Positions 1 through 9,297 of a DNA stretch of 64,000 bases are shown in pieces (within the stretch, counting starts at the first letter, position 1; each line of letters starts with the position of its first letter). A program made the position numbers and the translations under genes. The notes beneath the pieces were generated by a model. The model was not told the origin of the DNA and did not search any database. It saw nothing but the letters and a program-made list of their open reading frames with translations. Origin of the DNA: JAVBMU01 sp031551755. Lineage in GTDB: Bacteria > Actinomycetota > Actinomycetes > Actinomycetales > Cellulomonadaceae. The stretch covers positions 25,180 through 89,179 of the forward strand of contig JAVBNE010000034.1 of assembly GCA_031551755.1 (NCBI GenBank), read 5' to 3'.

Positions 1-2
1 CC

Positions 3-1130
3 CTACAGCGCCACCGTGCCACCTTGGGGTTCGGCACCGACTTCCGCGTAGGCAGCCGCGAGCAACGTCGGGTCTGGGCCTTCGACCCGGCCGGGCGTGC
101 CGATCGAGTCGAGGACGACGAATCGCAACAGGTCCCCGCGGGACTTCTTGTCGCGGCGCATCGCCGTCAGCAACTGCTCCCAGCGGTCGTCGCGATAGGT
201 CACGGGCAGCCCGAGCGAGGTGAGGATGTCGCGGTGGCGGTCCACTTCGGCTTCGTTGAGTTTGCCGGAGAGCCGGGAGAGCTCAGCGGCGAAGACCATA
301 CCCACCGAGACTGCCGCCCCGTGCCGCCAGGCATACCGTTCGGACAGCTCGATGGCGTGGCCGAAGGTGTGCCCGTAGTTCAGGATTTCGCGCAGCCCGG
401 ACTCTTTCAGGTCCGCGCCCACCACCCGTGCCTTGACCGCGACGGAACGCTCGATCAGCTCGATGACGGCCGCCCAGGTCTCGGGCGCGATCGGCTCGGT
501 CCCCCATACCTTCAGGGCGGGCGCATGGTCTTCGACGATCGTCAGGATTTCGGTGTCGGCGATGAACCCGGTCTTGACCACCTCGGCGAGTCCTGCCACG
601 AAGTCCCATTGGCCGAGCGACTCCAGCGCGCTCACGTCGCAAAGGACACCGGCCGGTGGGTGGAAGGCACCGACCAGGTTCTTGCCCTCGGCGGTGTTGA
701 TACCGGTCTTGCCGCCCACGGCCGCGTCGACCATCGCGAGCAGTGTCGTGGGTACATGCACGACCCGGATCCCGCGCAGCCAGGTCGCCGCGACGAAGCC
801 GGCGAGGTCGGTCGTGGCTCCGCCGCCGACGGCCACGACCGCGTCCGAACGGGTGAATCCGGCTTGTCCGAGGACCTGCCACAGGAACCCGGCGACCTGG
901 GCGGTCTTGGACTCCTCGGCGTCCGGCACCTCGGCGATGAACGTCTCGAACTGCCCGGCCAGGTCGCTCCGGATGACGTCGGCGGTCGTCGCAAGCGCCG
1001 CTGGGTGCACGATCAGCACCCGCTGGACTCCTGCGCCGAGCAGCCGTGCCAGCTCGCCGAGGAGCTGGCGACCGATCACGACGTCGTAGTCCTGTTCGCC
1101 GGGTACGACAATCCTGGTGGGTGCGCTCAC
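3..1130 (-). CDS. aroB: 3-dehydroquinate synthase
   Basis: Cytosolic enzyme of the shikimate pathway that converts DAHP to 3-dehydroquinate using NAD and a divalent metal. The 375-residue protein has the family glycine-rich motif GGGATTDLAGFVAATWLRG followed by VPTTLLAMVDAAVGGKTGIN, and a metal-ligand region around NYGHTFGHA. The open frame extends further upstream, but the GTG at 1130 overlaps the aroK stop as GTGA, and the protein from there starts at the usual family position. It is the last gene seen in the aroC-aroK-aroB run on this strand, so translational coupling to aroK is likely. Only two bases remain beyond the stop in this window, so what follows is unknown. Confidence 0.96.
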   Translation of the reverse strand: MSAPTRIVVPGEQDYDVVIGRQLLGELARLLGAGVQRVLIVHPAALATTADVIRSDLAGQFETFIAEVPDAEESKTAQVAGFLWQVLGQAGFTRSDAVVAVGGGATTDLAGFVAATWLRGIRVVHVPTTLLAMVDAAVGGKTGINTAEGKNLVGAFHPPAGVLCDVSALESLGQWDFVAGLAEVVKTGFIADTEILTIVEDHAPALKVWGTEPIAPETWAAVIELIERSVAVKARVVGADLKESGLREILNYGHTFGHAIELSERYAWRHGAAVSVGMVFAAELSRLSGKLNEAEVDRHRDILTSLGLPVTYRDDRWEQLLTAMRRDKKSRGDLLRFVVLDSIGTPGRVEGPDPTLLAAAYAEVGAEPQGGTVAL

Positions 1131-1669
1131 GTTTCGGTCCTTCCGGAGGGGGCCGCCAACGCCGCGGCGATCTCCTGGGCGATGTCGTCGGGGGTGCGGG
1201 CGTCGGTCAGGACCCGCAGGTCCGCCAGCGCCTCGTAGGTGGGCCGGCGTTGCTCCATGAGGGACTGCCATTGGGCCCGCGGGTTGCCGAGCAACAGGGG
1301 CCTGGACTGGTTGAATCCGATCCGGGGTGCGGCGTGGGCAAGGCTGACGTCCAGGAAGACGACGGTCCCCCCGGCCAGGGAGTACTCCCGCAAGGCGTCC
1401 TGGCTCGCGGGGTCGAGGATGGCCCCGCCCCCCAGTGAGAGCACGCCCGCGTGAGTGGTCAGCGCCGCGGCCACCGCCGAACGTTCGAGTTCCCGGAACC
1501 GCGGTTCACCATGATCGATGAAGATCTCCGCGACGCTCTGGCCGGCGGCGACCTCGACGTCGCGGTCGGTATCGCGGGCGTCGACGTGCAGCTGGTCGGC
1601 GAGCAACCCGGCCACGGTGGATTTACCGCTCCCGGGTGGGCCGGCCAACACGACGATCGGCCGGATCAC
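1127..1669 (-). CDS. aroK: shikimate kinase
   Basis: Phosphorylates shikimate at the 3-OH using ATP. The 180-residue size is normal for the family. The P-loop GPPGSGKST lies at residues 10-18. The shikimate-binding DTDRDVE follows near residue 33, the RFRELE motif near residue 57, and the LGGGAI glycine loop near residue 79. The start overlaps the aroC stop by 4 bp (ATGA), and its stop overlaps the aroB start, which supports one aroC-aroK-aroB transcript. Nothing unusual is visible. Confidence 0.96.
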   Translation of the reverse strand: MIRPIVVLAGPPGSGKSTVAGLLADQLHVDARDTDRDVEVAAGQSVAEIFIDHGEPRFRELERSAVAAALTTHAGVLSLGGGAILDPASQDALREYSLAGGTVVFLDVSLAHAAPRIGFNQSRPLLLGNPRAQWQSLMEQRRPTYEALADLRVLTDARTPDDIAQEIAAALAAPSGRTET

Positions 1670-2853
1670 CGCAGGAGCTCCGGGATCGAGTCGTCGTAGG
1701 CGAGCGCGTTGCGGCGCACCTCGACCAGGGAGTCCCCGCCGAACTTCTCCAGTGCGGCATCCGCGAGCACCAAGGCGACCATCGCTTCCGCGACGACGGC
1801 CGCGGGTGGCACCGCGCAGACGTCGGAGCGCTGGTGTTGGGCGGTCGCCGGCTCCCCCGTGGCTACGTCCACGGTCGCCAGGGCGCGCGGCACCGTCGAG
1901 ATGGGTTTCATTGCGGCTCGCAGCCGGATCACCTCACCGTTCGACATCCCACCCTCGATGCCACCGGCCCGGTTCGTCCGCCTGGTCAGCCGCCCCTCGG
2001 GTGACCGGTCGATCTCGTCGTGGGCAACCGAGCCGCGTCGCCGGGCTGTCCGGAAACCATCGCCGACCTCGACGCCCTTGATCGCCTGGATCCCCATCAG
2101 GACGCCGGCCAACCGCGCGTCGAGCCGCCGATCACCATGGACGTAGGTGCCCAGTCCGGAGGGCACCCCGTAGACGAGAACCTCGACCACGCCACCGAGG
2201 GTGTCCCCGGCTTGATGGCAGTCGTCGATCTCGGCGACCATCGCGGCGGAGGTTGCCGGGTCCGCACACCGCACCGGGTCCGCGTCGAGTGCGTCGACGT
2301 CGTCCGGAAGAGGCAGGGGCGCATCCTCGGGAACCTCGACCGGTCCGATACCCACCACGTGGGAGACCAGTCGGATGCCGAGGCTCTGTTCGAGGAAGGC
2401 AGCCGCGACAGCGCCCAACGCGACCCTGGTCGCCGTCTCGCGCGCCGACGCGCGTTCGAGCACCGGGCGGGCGTCGTCGACGGCATACTTCCGCATCCCC
2501 ACCAGATCGGCATGGCCGGGGCGAGGCCGGGTCAGCGGGGCATTCCGAGCCCGGTTGAGCAGCTCCGGGGCGACCGGATCGGAGGCCATCACGTCGACCC
2601 ATTTGGGCCACTCGGTGTTGCCGATCTCGATCGCGATGGGACCGCCCTGGGTCAGCCCGTGGCGGATCCCCGCCAGGAGCCGCACCTCGTCCTGTTCGAA
2701 GGCCATCCGCGCCCCACGGCCGTAGCCGAGCCGCCGCCGGGTGAGCGCCGCCCGGACGTCGGCCGTGCCCACTTCCACCCCTGCCGGGAGCCCTTCGAGG
2801 ATGCCGACCAAGGCCGGACCGTGCGATTCACCCGAGGTCAACCAACGCAGCAT
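1666..2853 (-). CDS. aroC: chorismate synthase
   Basis: Catalyses the last common step of aromatic synthesis, EPSP to chorismate, using reduced FMN. The 395-residue protein begins MLRWLTSGESHGPALVGILE, the classic N-terminal signature with its catalytic histidine. It carries RRxxGYGRGARM-type basic residues and the late signature around RRGSVAHDEI and NRAGGIEGGMSNGE. The frame is open much further upstream. The ATG at 2853 has a GGAAGG Shine-Dalgarno 9 nt before it, whereas the ATG at 2862 sits directly on that site, so 2853 is preferred. It is the first gene of the aroCKB run and is divergent from the prepilin peptidase. Confidence 0.95.
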   Translation of the reverse strand: MLRWLTSGESHGPALVGILEGLPAGVEVGTADVRAALTRRRLGYGRGARMAFEQDEVRLLAGIRHGLTQGGPIAIEIGNTEWPKWVDVMASDPVAPELLNRARNAPLTRPRPGHADLVGMRKYAVDDARPVLERASARETATRVALGAVAAAFLEQSLGIRLVSHVVGIGPVEVPEDAPLPLPDDVDALDADPVRCADPATSAAMVAEIDDCHQAGDTLGGVVEVLVYGVPSGLGTYVHGDRRLDARLAGVLMGIQAIKGVEVGDGFRTARRRGSVAHDEIDRSPEGRLTRRTNRAGGIEGGMSNGEVIRLRAAMKPISTVPRALATVDVATGEPATAQHQRSDVCAVPPAAVVAEAMVALVLADAALEKFGGDSLVEVRRNALAYDDSIPELLR

Positions 2854-3039
2854 GTGCGCCATCCTTCCACGCGGCGACGTACCGTGTGCCCTCGACCGGA
2901 GTGCGGACGGCGTTCCCTTAGCGTCCACGGGCGACGCCCCAGACGGTGGACACCCGAGCGGCCGACCAGGCGGTCGCTCTCCAGGCCGACCTGTGGAGAA
3001 CACCGCGTTCGGTTCTCGGCGAAGACCTACGGTCGGCGG

Positions 3040-3642
3040 ATGAGCCACGAACCGCGACATCCGATTCGCGCCGAACTACAGGGGCGTGGGCAGGAGCTGC
3101 GAGCCCTGATCGTGCCGCTGCGTCAGCGCATCGCTGCGTTGGCGATCATCGGCCTCGCGGTCGCCTGCTGGCGTTGGGGTGCGTCCTCGGCCTTGCCCGC
3201 GTTCGCTTGTCTCGCGATCAACTTCGCCGCGTTGGGAGTCATCGACGTCCGTCACCACCGGCTGCCGGACCTTCTGGTGTTGCCCGCATTTCCCGTCGGC
3301 ACCGTGCTGCTCGGGTTTGCTTCCGCTGCGGGCGCCACCGGGTCGCTCCCCCGCGGCGTAGCGGCCGCCGTGACCACGATGGCCGCGCTGGGCCTCCTCG
3401 CGATCGGCCGGCCGGGTGGTCTCGGACTGGGGGACGTCAAGCTCGGTGGGATCATCGGCCTGCATCTGGGGTGGTTGAGCTGGTCGCATGCGGTGCTCGC
3501 GATAGCCACGGGGTTCGTGCTGGCCGGACTGTGGTCGGCGGCACTTTATGCGACCGGGCGGGCGAACACCCGCACCATGATCGCGCTGGGACCGTTCCTC
3601 ATCACTGGGACGGGCGCCGCGGTGGTCCTCCTGTCCGGCTGA
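3040..3642 (+). CDS. A24-type prepilin peptidase
   Basis: A 200-residue integral membrane aspartic peptidase of the type IV prepilin peptidase (A24) family, which cleaves prepilin or pseudopilin leader peptides. The two catalytic-aspartate motifs are visible: IDVRHHRLPD near residue 68 and GLGLGDVKLG near residue 129. They are separated by hydrophobic helices. It lacks the N-terminal cytoplasmic methylase domain of PilD and resembles the short single-domain actinobacterial forms. The ATG at 3040 begins a protein of normal length, although the frame is open from 2020 (an aroC shadow). It reads away from aroC and towards aroE. No pilin, ATPase or Tad genes are in the window, so its substrate is unknown. 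Confidence 0.85.
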   Translation: MSHEPRHPIRAELQGRGQELRALIVPLRQRIAALAIIGLAVACWRWGASSALPAFACLAINFAALGVIDVRHHRLPDLLVLPAFPVGTVLLGFASAAGATGSLPRGVAAAVTTMAALGLLAIGRPGGLGLGDVKLGGIIGLHLGWLSWSHAVLAIATGFVLAGLWSAALYATGRANTRTMIALGPFLITGTGAAVVLLSG

Positions 3643-3664
3643 ACACCCGGGCGGGCGGTCTTGA

Positions 3665-4537
3665 TCAGGCCTGGTCGAAGGCCGGTGCCAGGGCAGCACT
3701 CAGCGCGCCCTCCATCGCGATGACGGGAGCCGCACGGCCGGTCATCAGCCGGACCTGCTCGGCAGCCTGATGCATAAGCATCCGCTCGCCTCCGACGACC
3801 ACGCCACCCGCAGCGGCCCACGCCCTTCCGAGGGCGGTCGGTCGCGGGTCGTAGGCCACATCGAGAAGCACGCCGCGCGCCCGGGATCCGGCCAGTCGCT
3901 CCGCGAGCGGGTCCGCCGCATGCGGGGGCAACGTCGAGACGACCACCTCTGCCGAGGGCAGCTGATCGAGCTCCTTGTCCAGGAGCGCGAAACGCGGACG
4001 CACGCCCATCTTGTGCGCGACCCGTTGCAGACCTCCGGTCCGGCCGAGTGCACGCACCAGGACCAAAGGCGTGGGGCAACCGACTTCGGCCAACGCGGCC
4101 AAGGTGGACGCGGCCGTGGCGCCCGCTCCGATCACCACAGCCGATCGGACCGGGTCAGCGGGTGTGCCAGATCCTGGTGCCAAGCCCTCCCGGAGCGCGG
4201 TCACCAGGCCATAGACATCGGTGTTGGCCCCGACGAGCGACAGTGACGAACCGACCGCATTGACCACGACCGTGTTCACCGCACCGACGATCTCGGCCAA
4301 GGGCTCGATGTGGTCGAGCAGCCCGATGACGGTCTGTTTGAGCGGCATCGTCAGGCTCAGACCCGCCCAGGAACCGTCCAATCCTCTGATGAACTCGGGC
4401 AGCTGGTCGGCGGTCACATCGACCGCGTCGTAGCTCCAGTCGAGCCCAAGCGAGGCGTAGGCCGCCCTGTGCAGCACCGGCGACAAGGAGTGGGCGATCG
4501 GGTGCCCCAGAACCGCCGCGCGACGAGCACTCGTCAT
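3665..4537 (-). CDS. aroE: shikimate dehydrogenase
   Basis: Reduces 3-dehydroshikimate to shikimate with NADPH. The 290-residue protein has the N-terminal substrate site LGHPIAHSLSPVLH, the catalytic-lysine segment SLTMPLKQTV, and a Rossmann glycine loop IGAGATAAS in place of the common GAGGAA pattern. The ATG at 4537 overlaps the mltG stop (ATGA), which decides the start against a frame extending to 4558. The alanine-rich nucleotide loop is a normal variant in actinobacteria. It is coupled to mltG and ruvX upstream and convergent with the prepilin peptidase. Confidence 0.93.
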   Translation of the reverse strand: MTSARRAAVLGHPIAHSLSPVLHRAAYASLGLDWSYDAVDVTADQLPEFIRGLDGSWAGLSLTMPLKQTVIGLLDHIEPLAEIVGAVNTVVVNAVGSSLSLVGANTDVYGLVTALREGLAPGSGTPADPVRSAVVIGAGATAASTLAALAEVGCPTPLVLVRALGRTGGLQRVAHKMGVRPRFALLDKELDQLPSAEVVVSTLPPHAADPLAERLAGSRARGVLLDVAYDPRPTALGRAWAAAGGVVVGGERMLMHQAAEQVRLMTGRAAPVIAMEGALSAALAPAFDQA

Positions 4538-5679
4538 TCCGGGTGATCCGCCATCCACTGCTTCAGCAAGGCCACATTCGCCAGGTGCTCGTCGTAGTTC
4601 TCCGCGAAGCGCGTCTCACCCGTTTCCAGGTTCACCGTGCACCAGAACTTCCACGGTCCGTCAGCGGGCTTAAGCACCGCATCGATCGACGGACGCCCGG
4701 GCGAGGCGATGGGCGTCGGCGGCAACCCCTTGTGCACCCGCAGGTTGTAGGGGTTGCCGGCGTCCTTCAGGTCGGCCGAGGTCAAGTCCATCCCCGACTT
4801 GCCCGCACCGTAGGCGATGGCAGCGTCGATCTGCAGCATCATGTCGCTGTCGAGGCGGTTGAAGATCGCACGTGCCATCTTCGGGCGGTCCTCGTCGTGT
4901 TTGGCCTCTCGCTCGATCAGTGAAGCGATCGTGAGCACCCGCTCGCGATCGGCCGGGGCAACTCCCGCTGCGTCCAGCTCGAGAACGGTCTGGTTGACCA
5001 TCCGCTTGATGATCGTGGCCGCCGAGTCGTCCGGTTCCAGCACGTAAGTGGTGGGGAACAGCCAACCCTCATACTTCCCCTTGGCTTCCGCCGGTAGACC
5101 CGTAGCCGCCGTATCAGCCATGGCGGCCTCGAAATCGGCGGCTGGGATGCCCGTCACCGAGGCGGCGCGCTTGATGATCTGCGCGACGGTGTTCCCTTCC
5201 GGGATAGTCAGCTTCGTCTGGACCATGGAGTCCGGAGCGAGCAGGCGTGCCACGGCGTCCTTCGCGGACATCTTCGTGAGCATGGCGTGGGTTCCCGGTT
5301 GGATGCTCGCTGCCTTCGGGTTCTTCTCATAGGCGCTGACGAAGGCTTTCACGCTCGCCACGACCCCGGCGTCGACCAGCGTCCGCCCCATCTCCGTGCC
5401 GGTGGACCCCGGCTCAATGATGACGTCCACCGGTTCCACCCCTGGCCCGGTGTAATCCTTGGCCTGCAACGGGCTGCTGAACCCGAAGAGACCATCCGAC
5501 TGGGTATACACCCATGCCCCGACACCGCCGACAGCGAGCAGGCTCAGCAGCACCACGATCGCCGTCGTGCGGCGTCGGCGCCGCCGTCGGGCCAGTGCCG
5601 CCCGCCGCGCGCGATGGGCGGATCGGGTCTGTCGGGTCGGCCCTTCCGGGATGGGCGGCCGAGTGAAGATGTCGGTCAC
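4534..5679 (-). CDS. mltG: endolytic transglycosylase MltG
   Basis: Cell-wall enzyme of the YceG/MltG family that cuts nascent peptidoglycan glycan strands at the membrane. The 381-residue protein has an arginine-rich cytoplasmic N-terminus (about residues 18-38), one membrane segment at about 39-60, then a LysM-like region and the YceG domain. The catalytic glutamate is expected in ASLIEREAK near residue 250. The family's conserved AIFNRL, NPYNLRVHKGLPPTPI and late EHLANV segments are present. The GTG start overlaps the ruvX stop as GTGA. The ruvX-mltG-aroE order is typical of actinobacteria. Confidence 0.94.
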   Translation of the reverse strand: MTDIFTRPPIPEGPTRQTRSAHRARRAALARRRRRRRTTAIVVLLSLLAVGGVGAWVYTQSDGLFGFSSPLQAKDYTGPGVEPVDVIIEPGSTGTEMGRTLVDAGVVASVKAFVSAYEKNPKAASIQPGTHAMLTKMSAKDAVARLLAPDSMVQTKLTIPEGNTVAQIIKRAASVTGIPAADFEAAMADTAATGLPAEAKGKYEGWLFPTTYVLEPDDSAATIIKRMVNQTVLELDAAGVAPADRERVLTIASLIEREAKHDEDRPKMARAIFNRLDSDMMLQIDAAIAYGAGKSGMDLTSADLKDAGNPYNLRVHKGLPPTPIASPGRPSIDAVLKPADGPWKFWCTVNLETGETRFAENYDEHLANVALLKQWMADHPE

Positions 5680-6242
5680 TGGTCTCCTGATCGATCCAAG
5701 CTGTCGGGCGAGCGCGACCCGTCCGCCGGGTGGTCCTCGACCATGGTCCGCTCGTCTACTCGTTCACCTGCGCGCCCCCGGGTGGCCTGTTCAGTCTCCA
5801 GGGCCGTTTGGAGGATGATCACGGCAGCCGCCTGATCGACGACCGCGCGGTGGCTGCGAGACGTGCGGCCGGCGGCGTGCAACACCCGATGTGCGCTGAC
5901 GGTCGTCAACCGTTCGTCGACCAATCGCACACTCACGGGCGCCACAGCTCGCGCCACCGACCTAGCGTACGCGCGCGCGTCCAAAGTTGCCTGGCCCTCC
6001 GCGCCCGACATGTGCCGTGGTAACCCTATGTACACGACCTTTGCACCGCGGTCGCGCACTTCGGCCACGATCCGGTCGATATCGGTGGCCGGTTCGGGAG
6101 TGAATGTCCGCGCCAGTGTCTCGATCGGCGTGGCGATCAACCCGTCGGGGTCGCTTGTCGCCAATCCCACCCGGACTTTGCCGACGTCGATTCCCAGACG
6201 TGCGCCCCGCGGGAGTGTAGACGATTCGGATACCGGGTTCAC
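5676..6242 (-). CDS. ruvX: YqgF/RuvX family nuclease (putative Holliday junction resolvase, pre-16S rRNA processing)
   Basis: An RNase H-fold protein of 188 residues. The N-terminal LGIDVGKVRVGLATSD carries the first catalytic aspartate, VDERLTTVSA carries the glutamate, and VDQAAAVIILQ carries the last aspartate. The family processes pre-16S rRNA ends in E. coli and is annotated as a putative Holliday junction resolvase. The C-terminal 30 residues after LQTALE are a polar tail beyond the fold. The GTG start overlaps the alaS stop by 4 bp, and its own stop overlaps mltG, so alaS-ruvX-mltG-aroE looks like one operon. Confidence 0.93.
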   Translation of the reverse strand: MNPVSESSTLPRGARLGIDVGKVRVGLATSDPDGLIATPIETLARTFTPEPATDIDRIVAEVRDRGAKVVYIGLPRHMSGAEGQATLDARAYARSVARAVAPVSVRLVDERLTTVSAHRVLHAAGRTSRSHRAVVDQAAAVIILQTALETEQATRGRAGERVDERTMVEDHPADGSRSPDSLDRSGDQ

Positions 6243-8926
6243 TGGCCTTCTGCGACCCCGTCCCGCACCGCGGTCAGGGCGTCGGGCAGGGCCGCGACCT
6301 CGGTACCGCCGCCCTGGGCGACGTCGTCCTTCCCGCCCCCGCCCCCGCCGAGGACCTGGGCAGCCGAACGTGCCAGTGCGCCGGCTCGGAGCCCGGCTTC
6401 CCGAGCCGCGACATTCGTGGCCACCACCACCAGCGGGCGATCCTTCGCCACCCCACCGATCGCCACCACGGCCGGCGTGGACTCCCCCAACCGGCCACGA
6501 ATATCGAGCGCCAATGCACGCAAATCATCCGCCGAGGAGACATCGCCGGCTTCGCTGACCACCACGCGGGCCGACCCGACGTCCTGCGCTGCCGCCGCCA
6601 GCGCCGCCGCGGTTGCCAGCACCTGGGCCTGGCGCATGGCCGCAAGTTCACGCTCGGCGTCCCGCAACCGGCTCACGAGGGATCCGACCCGGTCGGGAAG
6701 CTCCTCGGTACGCACCCCGAGCAGCCCGGTGAGCTGACCCACCAGCGCATGCTCTTTGGCCTGGAACCCGAAAGCACCATCCCCGACGAGCGCCTCCACC
6801 CGGCGCACACCGGAACCGATCGAGGACTCTCCGAGCAGCTTGACCAGGCCCAGCTGACCGGTGCGGCCCACATGGGTGCCCCCGCATAGTTCGCGCGACC
6901 AGTCCCCACCGATCGACACGACCCGGACGATGTCGCCGTACTTCTCGCCGAAGAGCGCCATGGCGCCCATTTCTTTCGCTTCGGTGATCGGCATGAGCTG
7001 ATCCGTCACTTCAAGATTCTCGGCGAGTTGGGTGTTGACCCGCTCCTCCACCTCGGGCAGTACCCCCTGCGGCACGGCACCGGCGAGCCGGAAGTCGAAC
7101 CTGATCCGGCTCGGCGCGTTCTCCGACCCCGCCTGGGTCGCCTGGTCACCGAGCGACTCCTGAATTGCTTTGTGGATCAGGTGGGTCGCGGAGTGGGCAC
7201 GACTGATCGCCTTGCGGCGCGCCGTGTCGATGGCGGCAGTCCCGGGGTCACCGAGGGTGACCGTGCCCTCGGTGAGACGTCCGCGGTGCACCGAGAGCCC
7301 CTTGATCGGCCGCTGGACGTCGTCGACCTCGATGGTCGCGCCGCCGTCGAGCACGATGGTGCCCTGATCGGCAAGCTGCCCACCCGCCTCGGCGTAGAAC
7401 GGGGTCCGGTCGAGGATCACCTCGACATCGGCGGGCGCGGTCGCGGAGGGAGCAGGCACGCCGTCGACCAGGAGCCCGGCCACCCGCACGGTGGCGGAAG
7501 CCTGGGTGTAGCCGAGGAACTCCACAGGCGCGGCGATCTCTTTGGCCAGCGACTCGTAGGCGGCCGTGTCCACTCCGCCGGAACGTTTGGCCAGCGCGTC
7601 GGCGCGCGCCCGAGAGCGCTGCTCGGCCATCAGTGAACGGAAAGCCTTCTCGTCGACCTCGACACCCTGTTCGGCCGCCATCTCAAGCGTCAGGTCGATT
7701 GGGAAACCGTAGGTGTCGTGCAGCGCGAAGGCTTGTGCGCCGTCGAGCCGGGCGACCTTGCCGACGCCCGCCGCGCTCTTGGCCTGCGCCACGGCGGTGT
7801 CCAAGATGGCGGTGCCCTGCGTCAGGGTGCGCCGGAACGCCTCCTCCTCGGCGTAGGCGACCTGGGAGATGCGGTCGAACTCGGCCGCGACCTCCGGGTA
7901 GGACGGGGCCATCGCGTCCCGGCTCACGGGCAACAGCATCGGCAACGAGGGGTCCCCCACCCCGAGCAGCCGCATGGCCCGCACGGATCGGCGCAGCAGG
8001 CGCCGCAGCACGTATCCCCGGCCCTCGTTGGACGGCCGCACCCCGTCGGAGATGATCATCAACGCGGACCGGATGTGGTCGGCCACCACACGCATCCGCA
8101 CGTCGTCGTCGCGGTCGGCACCGTAGCGCTTTCCGGAGAGTTCCTGGGCCATCTCGATGACCGGGAAGACCTCATCGATCTCGTAGAGGTTGTCCTTGCC
8201 CTGCAACAGGTAGGCGACCCGCTCCAGGCCCATCCCGGTGTCAATGTTCTTGGAGGCCAGCTCCGAGACGATCCGGAACTCCTCCTTCGATTTCACGTCG
8301 TCGATGGCGTACTGCATGAACACGAGGTTCCAGATTTCCAGGTACCGGTCCTCGTCCACGATCGGGCCACCCTCGGCGCCGTAGGCCGGGCCGCGGTCGA
8401 TGTAGATCTCCGAACAAGGACCCGCCGGGCCCGGCTGACCGGTCGACCAGTAGTTGTCCTTTTTTCCGCGGGCCTGGATGCGCTCGTCCGGCAACCCGGC
8501 GATCTGCTTCCACAGTGCCCGGGCCTCGTCGTCGTCGTGGTAGACCGTCACCCAGACCTTGTCCGGGTCGAAGCCGTAGCATCCCGCCTCGCGGGATCCG
8601 GTCACCAGCTCCCAGGCATAGGTGATGGCGCCTTCCTTGAAGTAGTCCCCGAAGGAGAAGTTGCCGTTCATCTGGAAGAACGTGCCGTGCCGGGTGGTCT
8701 TGCCGACTTCCTCGATGTCGAGGGTGCGCACGCACTTCTGCACGCTGGTCGCCCGCTTCCAGGGCGGCGTCTGCTCGCCGACCATGTACGGGATGAACGG
8801 CACCATGCCGGCGATCGTGAACAGCGTCGACGGATCCGGCGAGACGAGCGAGGAGGAGGGCACGACCGTGTGGCCGCGCTCGGAGAAGAAGTCGAGCCAA
8901 CGCTTGCGGATCTCGGCGGTACGCAT
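6239..8926 (-). CDS. alaS: alanine--tRNA ligase
   Basis: Class II synthetase that charges tRNA-Ala and edits Ser/Gly mischarging. From the ATG at 8926 it is 895 residues. The catalytic core begins MRTAEIRKRWLDFF with motif 1-2 features around RATSVQKCVRTLD and GTFFQMNGNFSFGDYFK. The editing domain metal site HSATHL lies near residue 580, with CGGTHV later. A C-Ala domain carries a glycine-rich stretch (LGGGGGGKDDVAQGGG) near the end. The longer open frame upstream lacks family similarity and was excluded. It leads the alaS-ruvX-mltG-aroE group. Confidence 0.96.
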   Translation of the reverse strand: MRTAEIRKRWLDFFSERGHTVVPSSSLVSPDPSTLFTIAGMVPFIPYMVGEQTPPWKRATSVQKCVRTLDIEEVGKTTRHGTFFQMNGNFSFGDYFKEGAITYAWELVTGSREAGCYGFDPDKVWVTVYHDDDEARALWKQIAGLPDERIQARGKKDNYWSTGQPGPAGPCSEIYIDRGPAYGAEGGPIVDEDRYLEIWNLVFMQYAIDDVKSKEEFRIVSELASKNIDTGMGLERVAYLLQGKDNLYEIDEVFPVIEMAQELSGKRYGADRDDDVRMRVVADHIRSALMIISDGVRPSNEGRGYVLRRLLRRSVRAMRLLGVGDPSLPMLLPVSRDAMAPSYPEVAAEFDRISQVAYAEEEAFRRTLTQGTAILDTAVAQAKSAAGVGKVARLDGAQAFALHDTYGFPIDLTLEMAAEQGVEVDEKAFRSLMAEQRSRARADALAKRSGGVDTAAYESLAKEIAAPVEFLGYTQASATVRVAGLLVDGVPAPSATAPADVEVILDRTPFYAEAGGQLADQGTIVLDGGATIEVDDVQRPIKGLSVHRGRLTEGTVTLGDPGTAAIDTARRKAISRAHSATHLIHKAIQESLGDQATQAGSENAPSRIRFDFRLAGAVPQGVLPEVEERVNTQLAENLEVTDQLMPITEAKEMGAMALFGEKYGDIVRVVSIGGDWSRELCGGTHVGRTGQLGLVKLLGESSIGSGVRRVEALVGDGAFGFQAKEHALVGQLTGLLGVRTEELPDRVGSLVSRLRDAERELAAMRQAQVLATAAALAAAAQDVGSARVVVSEAGDVSSADDLRALALDIRGRLGESTPAVVAIGGVAKDRPLVVVATNVAAREAGLRAGALARSAAQVLGGGGGGKDDVAQGGGTEVAALPDALTAVRDGVAEGQ

Positions 8927-8958
8927 GATGCCCTTCGTAGGTAGCGGGTCAAACGGTC

Positions 8959-9297
8959 TTAGAACGAATAACCGAGTTCGTCCTCGTCTTCGTCCCACGC
9001 GTCCGTCGGAGCACGGCGTTCGCGGGTCCGGCGAGCCCGGACCACCTCAGGGGCCTCCTGGCCGTCGGCCAGCAAAGCCGCCAGCAGTTCGCGTTCTCGC
9101 TCGGTCCTGGCGCGGGTGAACTCAGCTCGCATCTCGGCCAGCAACCCACTGGTTCTCGCAGAAAGCTCCTGAACCCTCTCTTGGGCTTGATCCGCCACGC
9201 CGGCCGGTGTGTAGCGGGCAATGATCCGTTTACCGCGCACTATCACCACAACGGCCAGGCCTGCGCCGACACCGACCCAGAAGACCCGCCGGATCAC
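8959..9297 (-). CDS. small membrane-anchored protein, DUF6167-like
   Basis: A 112-residue protein with one N-terminal membrane segment (about residues 5-20), then a basic stretch, a predicted coiled helix (AQERVQELSARTSGLLAEM) and an acidic, disordered C-terminus (DAWDEDEDELGYSF). It resembles the small conserved actinobacterial protein found between the DUF948 gene and alaS; the DUF6167 label is from memory. The GTG start overlaps the preceding stop as GTGA, so it is translated with the DUF948 protein. Function is unknown; an envelope-associated partner of its neighbour is plausible. Confidence 0.7.
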   Translation of the reverse strand: MIRRVFWVGVGAGLAVVVIVRGKRIIARYTPAGVADQAQERVQELSARTSGLLAEMRAEFTRARTERERELLAALLADGQEAPEVVRARRTRERRAPTDAWDEDEDELGYSF

